NCBI GenBank assembly: GCA_018825725.1
Contig: JAHKBC010000218.1
Coordinates: 1-7,632 of the forward strand
Reading direction: 5' to 3'
Source of the DNA: Candidatus Omnitrophota bacterium
Lineage (GTDB): Bacteria; Omnitrophota; Gorgyraeia; Gygaellales; Profunditerraquicolaceae
DNA length: 7,632 nt
In this document: one piece after another, positions 6,689-7,632 of the stretch
How positions within the stretch are numbered: position 1 is the stretch's first letter
Layout of the letters: every line of letters begins with the position of its first letter
Translations under genes and position numbers: made by a program
Notes under the pieces: model-generated
Database searches by the model: none
Told to the model about the DNA's origin: nothing
The model's input: only the letters and a program-made list of their open reading frames with translations

Positions 6689-6702
6689 GATAATCTTATC
6701 TT
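6687..6702. promoter_or_regulatory. 16-bp palindrome overlapping the -35 box
   Basis: AAGATAA-TC-TTATCTT on the plus strand is a perfect 7-bp inverted repeat with a 2-bp centre. It overlaps the last two bases of the -35 box at 6688-6683. The position is right for a dimeric repressor or activator site. The protein is unknown, and the A/T-rich content raises the chance of coincidence. Confidence 0.4.
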
Positions 6703-6706
6703 TTTT

Positions 6707-6720
6707 TGAAACCGTTTTCA
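6707..6720. promoter_or_regulatory. LacI-family/cre-like 14-bp operator candidate
   Basis: Read on the minus strand, TGAAAACGGTTTCA matches the LacI-family catabolite consensus TGWAANCGNTWNCA at every specified position, with the typical CG centre. Six of seven half-site positions are symmetric. It lies 18 bp upstream of the -35 box of the 110-residue gene and overlaps the plsY stop codon. No LacI-type regulator is in view and the match was noticed after the fact, so it is only a candidate. Confidence 0.3.
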
Positions 6721-7365
6721 GGAGGAATTTTTTGGTTTAGTTTTGAGAAGCGGCTTTTCTTCTCCTCGGAAGAAACGCATGAGGTTGGATTTGTGGCGGA
6801 CAATGATAAAGATGCATAAAATAATGCTGGTGAGGATTAGAATCTGGGATTGCTTGAAAAAGAAAACATAGAGCGGCAAGGTAATTGCGCTAATTATTGA
6901 GGCGATTGACACTATACCAAGAATAAAGAATACCAGGAACCAGCTAAAAGTTACCAGGGCCAGAATAAGCTTTAATGAAGGTATATGTACTGCCAGGGCG
7001 ATTAATACTCCCAGAGTAGTGGCGATGCCTTTACCTCCTTTAAATTTTAAGAATACCGGCCAGTTGTGCCCACAGATGCAGCATATTCCCGCTATTAAGA
7101 GAATGGTTTCATTACTCATAAGATAAATCTGAGGGGCTATATAAATTGCTATAAGAAAAACAGGTAAAAAACCCTTAAGAATATCTAATAAGAGTACAAG
7201 AAATCCAACTTTTTTACCAAGGATTCTCAAGGCATTGGTTGCGCCGACATTTCCCGAGCCGTGCTTTCTTATGTCTATCCCTTTAAGCAGGCGGCCGAAG
7301 ATATAGGCAGTAGGGATGGAACCAGCCAGGTAGCTAATGGTTGCTGCGATTATTATCCAGAGCAT
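6718..7365 (-). CDS. plsY: Glycerol-3-phosphate acyltransferase PlsY
   Basis: Integral membrane acyltransferase that moves an acyl group from acyl-phosphate (made by PlsX) to sn-1 of glycerol-3-phosphate, the first step of phosphatidic acid synthesis. At 215 residues it has the usual family length. The three conserved cytoplasmic regions are present: GSIPTAYIFGR (15-25) running to the glycine-rich GSGNVGATN (36-44), then CGHNWPVFLKFKGGKGIATT (98-117), then the C-terminal VRHKSNLMRFFRGEE (189-203). Hydrophobic stretches between them fit the multi-span topology. The ATG at 7365 puts the first helix in the normal place. It lies 32 bp inside the end of pgsA, with only a weak AGAGG 14 nt upstream, so translation is probably coupled to pgsA. 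No strong terminator follows the stop. Confidence 0.95.
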   Translation of the reverse strand: MLWIIIAATISYLAGSIPTAYIFGRLLKGIDIRKHGSGNVGATNALRILGKKVGFLVLLLDILKGFLPVFLIAIYIAPQIYLMSNETILLIAGICCICGHNWPVFLKFKGGKGIATTLGVLIALAVHIPSLKLILALVTFSWFLVFFILGIVSIASIISAITLPLYVFFFKQSQILILTSIILCIFIIVRHKSNLMRFFRGEEKPLLKTKPKNSS

Positions 7366-7632
7366 AGAGTATTTTAAAACCTCTCATAATATAATCAATT
7401 CCCGAAATAACAGTAAATATCACCGCGAGCCACCAGAGGATAAAGCTGAAATTAATCTGCAGCAATACGCTAGTCACCGCGCTCATCTGGAAGACGGTGG
7501 TAAGTTTTCCCCACTTGGTAGGACGGATATTGATGTCTTGTTTGACAATAAAGATTACTACTGCGCCCAGGAGGATAAGCACATCCCGGCTGATAACCAC
7601 TAAAACCACCCAGAGCGGAAAATGCAGAGGAA
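7334..7632 (-). CDS. pgsA: CDP-diacylglycerol-glycerol-3-phosphate 3-phosphatidyltransferase, C-terminal part
   Basis: C-terminal 99 or so codons of a CDP-alcohol phosphatidyltransferase that joins CDP-diacylglycerol and glycerol-3-phosphate to give phosphatidylglycerol-phosphate. The frame is open to the right edge: the codons before the GTG at 7609 read PLHFPLW, so that GTG is internal. Supporting sequence is VVISRDVLILLGAV followed by RPTKWGKLTTVFQMSAV, the late PgsA region, then two hydrophobic helices and YIMRGFKILYAL at the C-terminus. The N-terminal CDP-alcohol signature (DGxxAR...GxxxD...D) lies outside the window, so the catalytic aspartates cannot be checked. It overlaps plsY by 32 bp, forming a phospholipid operon. 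Confidence 0.85.
   Translation of the reverse strand, partial: PLHFPLWVVLVVISRDVLILLGAVVIFIVKQDINIRPTKWGKLTTVFQMSAVTSVLLQINFSFILWWLAVIFTVISGIDYIMRGFKILYALDNNRSNH

Noticed and set aside
7337..7603. 88-codon plus-strand reading frame opposite pgsA
   Set aside because: It lies antisense to a clear pgsA frame, has no ribosome-binding site I can see and an unremarkable, hydrophilic product.
7607..7609. GTG as the start of pgsA
   Set aside because: Upstream in-frame codons continue to the edge, and PgsA normally has an N-terminal half with the CDP-alcohol signature before this region.

Overview
The window (7,632 bp, roughly 40% G+C by eye) looks like ordinary chromosome of a Gram-negative, uncultivated-type bacterium. 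The main clue is a large cysteine-free outer-membrane-barrel-like protein with a signal peptide and a C-terminal phenylalanine. Together with the style of the proteins, this makes me favour Candidatus Omnitrophota (former OP3), but that assignment rests on recall and was not checked. I see no mobile element, CRISPR array, tRNA or rRNA.

Layout from left to right. (1) A large plus-strand gene, cut off by the left edge, encodes a GH94/GH36-type glycoside phosphorylase-like protein and ends at 3184. (2) Convergent to it, with only 10 bp between the stop codons, is a 904-residue minus-strand gene (3195-5909) for a secreted protein with one TPR-like repeat followed by a long beta-barrel-like region. 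(3) Upstream of that is a 221-bp gap with a near-consensus sigma70-type promoter and a leader of about 130 nt holding a small ORF and a terminator-like hairpin. (4) A 110-residue basic hypothetical protein follows (6131-6463, minus). (5) Its own 254-bp upstream gap has another near-consensus promoter, two operator-like palindromes and a strongly structured leader with a 13-bp terminator-like hairpin. (6) At the right edge, also on the minus strand, are the overlapping phospholipid genes pgsA (cut by the window edge) and plsY.

Functionally, pgsA-plsY is a recognisable membrane-lipid pair: PlsY acylates glycerol-3-phosphate and PgsA makes phosphatidylglycerol-phosphate from CDP-diacylglycerol. 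The barrel protein and the phosphorylase-like protein may both concern glycans (export or uptake, and turnover), but that is inference from neighbourhood and they are not in one operon.

The most interesting part is the non-coding DNA. Two consecutive minus-strand genes, the barrel gene and the 110-residue orphan, each have a strong promoter with a 17-bp spacer. Each then has a long leader with an internal GGAGG, a very short TTG-start ORF and a hairpin plus U-run before the real start codon. This suggests that both genes are controlled by premature termination, or that each leader is released as a small RNA. I do not recognise either leader as a known riboswitch class.
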